Assembly (NCBI RefSeq): GCF_020099395.1
Contig: NZ_CP083590.1
Span: forward strand, 6,200,001-6,264,000
Direction of reading: 5' to 3'
DNA from: Streptomyces mobaraensis
GTDB taxonomy: Bacteria; Actinomycetota; Actinomycetes; Streptomycetales; Streptomycetaceae
Length of the DNA: 64,000 nt
Of this stretch, positions 62,847 through 64,000 are shown in pieces (position 1 is the stretch's first letter; the number at the start of each line of letters is the position of its first letter). The position numbers and the translations under genes were made by a program. Under the pieces are notes generated by a model. That model saw nothing but the letters and a program-made list of their open reading frames with translations. It ran no database searches and had not been told where the DNA came from.

Positions 62847-63968
62847 ATGTCACGACTCGGCACCCTCGGCGCCCGGCTCTACCGAGGCGAGGTCGGCTAC
62901 GACTTCGTCGCCAAGCGGAAGATCTGGTACGGCATCTCGATCCTCATCACCATCACGGCCATCGTCGGCCTGGCGGTGCGCGGCCTGAACATGGGCATCG
63001 AGTTCTCCGGCGGCGCGACCTTCAACACCACCAAGACCTCGGTCTCGACGGACGCGGCCAAGCAGGTCGCCGAGGAGGCCTCCGGCCACACGGCGATCGT
63101 CCAGAAGACCGGTGACGGCAAGCTGCGCATCCAGGTCAGCGAGCTGACCCCGGAGAAGTCCCAGGCGACGCAGCTCGCCCTGGCCAAGAAGCTCGACGTC
63201 TCCACCAACGACATCAACACCGACATCGTCGGCCCCAGCTGGGGTGAGGAGATCGCCGACAAGGCCTGGACCGGCCTCGGCGTCTTCATGGTCCTGGTGG
63301 TGATCTACCTCGCCATCGCCTTCGAGTGGCGCATGGCGCTGGCCGCCCTCGTCGCCCTCATCCACGACCTCACCATCACCGTGGGCATCTACGCCCTCGT
63401 GGGCTTCGAGGTCACCCCGGGTACGGTCATCGGTCTGCTGACCATCCTCGGTTACTCGCTCTACGACACCGTCGTCGTCTTCGACGGCCTGAAGGAGAGC
63501 GCGAAGGACATCACCAAGCAGACCCGCTGGACGTACAGCGAGATCGCCAACCGCAGCCTCAACGGCACCCTGGTGCGCTCCATCAACACCACGGTCGTCG
63601 CCCTGCTGCCGGTCGCCGGTCTGCTGTTCATCGGCGGCGGCTTCCTGGGCGCGGGCATGCTGAACGACATCTCGCTCGCCCTGTTCGTCGGCCTCGCGGC
63701 CGGTGCCTACTCGTCGATCTTCATCGCCACCCCGCTGGTCGCCGACCTCAAGGAACGCGACCCGCAGATGAAGGCCCTCACCCGGCGCGTCCACGCCAAG
63801 CGCGCCGCGCAGGCCGCCAAGGCGGACTCGGCGCAGGACGAGGGCGGGGCCCAGGACGCCGACGAGGCCGAGGACGAGCCGCAGGACGCCTCCCCGGCCG
63901 GTGTGGTCGGGCAGCGCCGGCAGCCGGTGAGCCGCAACCGCGGCGGACGCGGGGGGAAGCGCCGATGA
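62847..63968 (+). CDS. secF: Protein translocase subunit SecF
   Basis: A 373-residue partner of SecD. The first helix is KIWYGISILITITAIVGLAV, followed by GIEFSGGATFNT. The membrane core has FEWRMALAALVALIHDLTIT, TILGYSLYDTVVVFDGLKE and RSINTTVVALLPVAGLLFIG. A charged, disordered C-terminal tail (about 60 residues) is typical of actinobacterial SecF. ATG 62847 is preceded by AAGGAGG and lies 1 nt after secD. The stop overlaps the next start (ATGA). Confidence 0.97.
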   Translation: MSRLGTLGARLYRGEVGYDFVAKRKIWYGISILITITAIVGLAVRGLNMGIEFSGGATFNTTKTSVSTDAAKQVAEEASGHTAIVQKTGDGKLRIQVSELTPEKSQATQLALAKKLDVSTNDINTDIVGPSWGEEIADKAWTGLGVFMVLVVIYLAIAFEWRMALAALVALIHDLTITVGIYALVGFEVTPGTVIGLLTILGYSLYDTVVVFDGLKESAKDITKQTRWTYSEIANRSLNGTLVRSINTTVVALLPVAGLLFIGGGFLGAGMLNDISLALFVGLAAGAYSSIFIATPLVADLKERDPQMKALTRRVHAKRAAQAAKADSAQDEGGAQDADEAEDEPQDASPAGVVGQRRQPVSRNRGGRGGKRR

Positions 63969-64000
63969 CCGCCTGGAGCGCCGAAGGCGCCGACGAGGGC
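63965..64000 (+). CDS. Start of the next gene, probably adenine phosphoribosyltransferase
   Basis: ATG 63965 overlaps the secF stop and opens a frame of 12 codons (MTAWSAEGADEG) to the window edge. In Streptomyces apt and then relA follow secF, so apt is expected, but these residues are not diagnostic. Confidence 0.45.
   Translation, partial: MTAWSAEGADEG

Overview
This is a high-GC chromosomal segment of a Streptomyces. The evidence is the codon bias with G/C in third positions, many GTG starts, apparently leaderless genes, the sporulation gene ssgB and the actinobacterial gene order thrS-HIT ... pgsA-PIM acyltransferase-pimA ... pdxST-yebC-ruvCAB-yajC-secDF. No phage, IS element, CRISPR array or rRNA operon is visible. 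Both ends cut genes: a Uma2-family gene on the left and a gene starting at 63965, probably apt by synteny, on the right.

Left third (1-30107). The order is: arginine biosynthesis (argG, argH, with putative ARG boxes); a TetR/MFS efflux pair with a clear operator; a secreted lipase; a PlsC-type acyltransferase; a Tat-exported phosphodiesterase; a sigma-like protein; and a methionine ABC importer metNIQ. metNIQ lies behind a short leader ORF that ends in Met/Cys codons. A cobalamin group follows: cobL, a 1888-residue fusion of BluB and CobT with a huge Pro/Ala/Ser/Asp-rich region, and a precorrin-2 dehydrogenase/SUMT fusion. Next come an rRNA-type SpoU methyltransferase and a two-gene terpene locus (class I terpene synthase plus a CrtC-like/SnoaL-like fusion). 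A membrane Ser/Thr kinase is convergent to it.

Middle (30191-39954). Six tRNA genes lie on the minus strand: four tRNA-Val(GAC) in an alternating A-B-A-B array, then Cys and Gly. Two tRNA-Val(CAC) genes lie on the plus strand. Between and around them are pabB-pabC (folate), a tandem GNAT, a DsbA-like protein, small membrane proteins, a CGNR regulator, ssgB, a DEDDh exonuclease and a DUF4365-like pair.

Right third (40036-64000). thrS and a HIT hydrolase come first, followed by envelope and translation genes (a degenerate NodB-type lipoprotein, a YVTN beta-propeller lipoprotein, a large membrane protein and an EF-G-like GTPase). The phosphatidylinositol mannoside block pgsA-acyltransferase-pimA is translationally coupled. 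It is followed by vitamin B6 synthesis (pdxS, pdxT), yebC, the Holliday-junction genes ruvC-ruvA/ruvB, and the Sec accessory genes yajC-secD-secF.

The signals most worth following are: (i) the terpene synthase/CrtC-SnoaL pair; (ii) the Met/Cys leader ORF before metNIQ; (iii) a family of five foldback intergenic elements with about 26-bp terminal inverted repeats, one of which splits ruvA from ruvB; (iv) low-complexity expansions in cobT, pimA and the PIM acyltransferase, including a perfect 108-bp tandem duplication; and (v) a seven-unit 17-bp tandem repeat that starts on the yebC stop codon. Functions are inferred from motifs and family knowledge; no searches were run.
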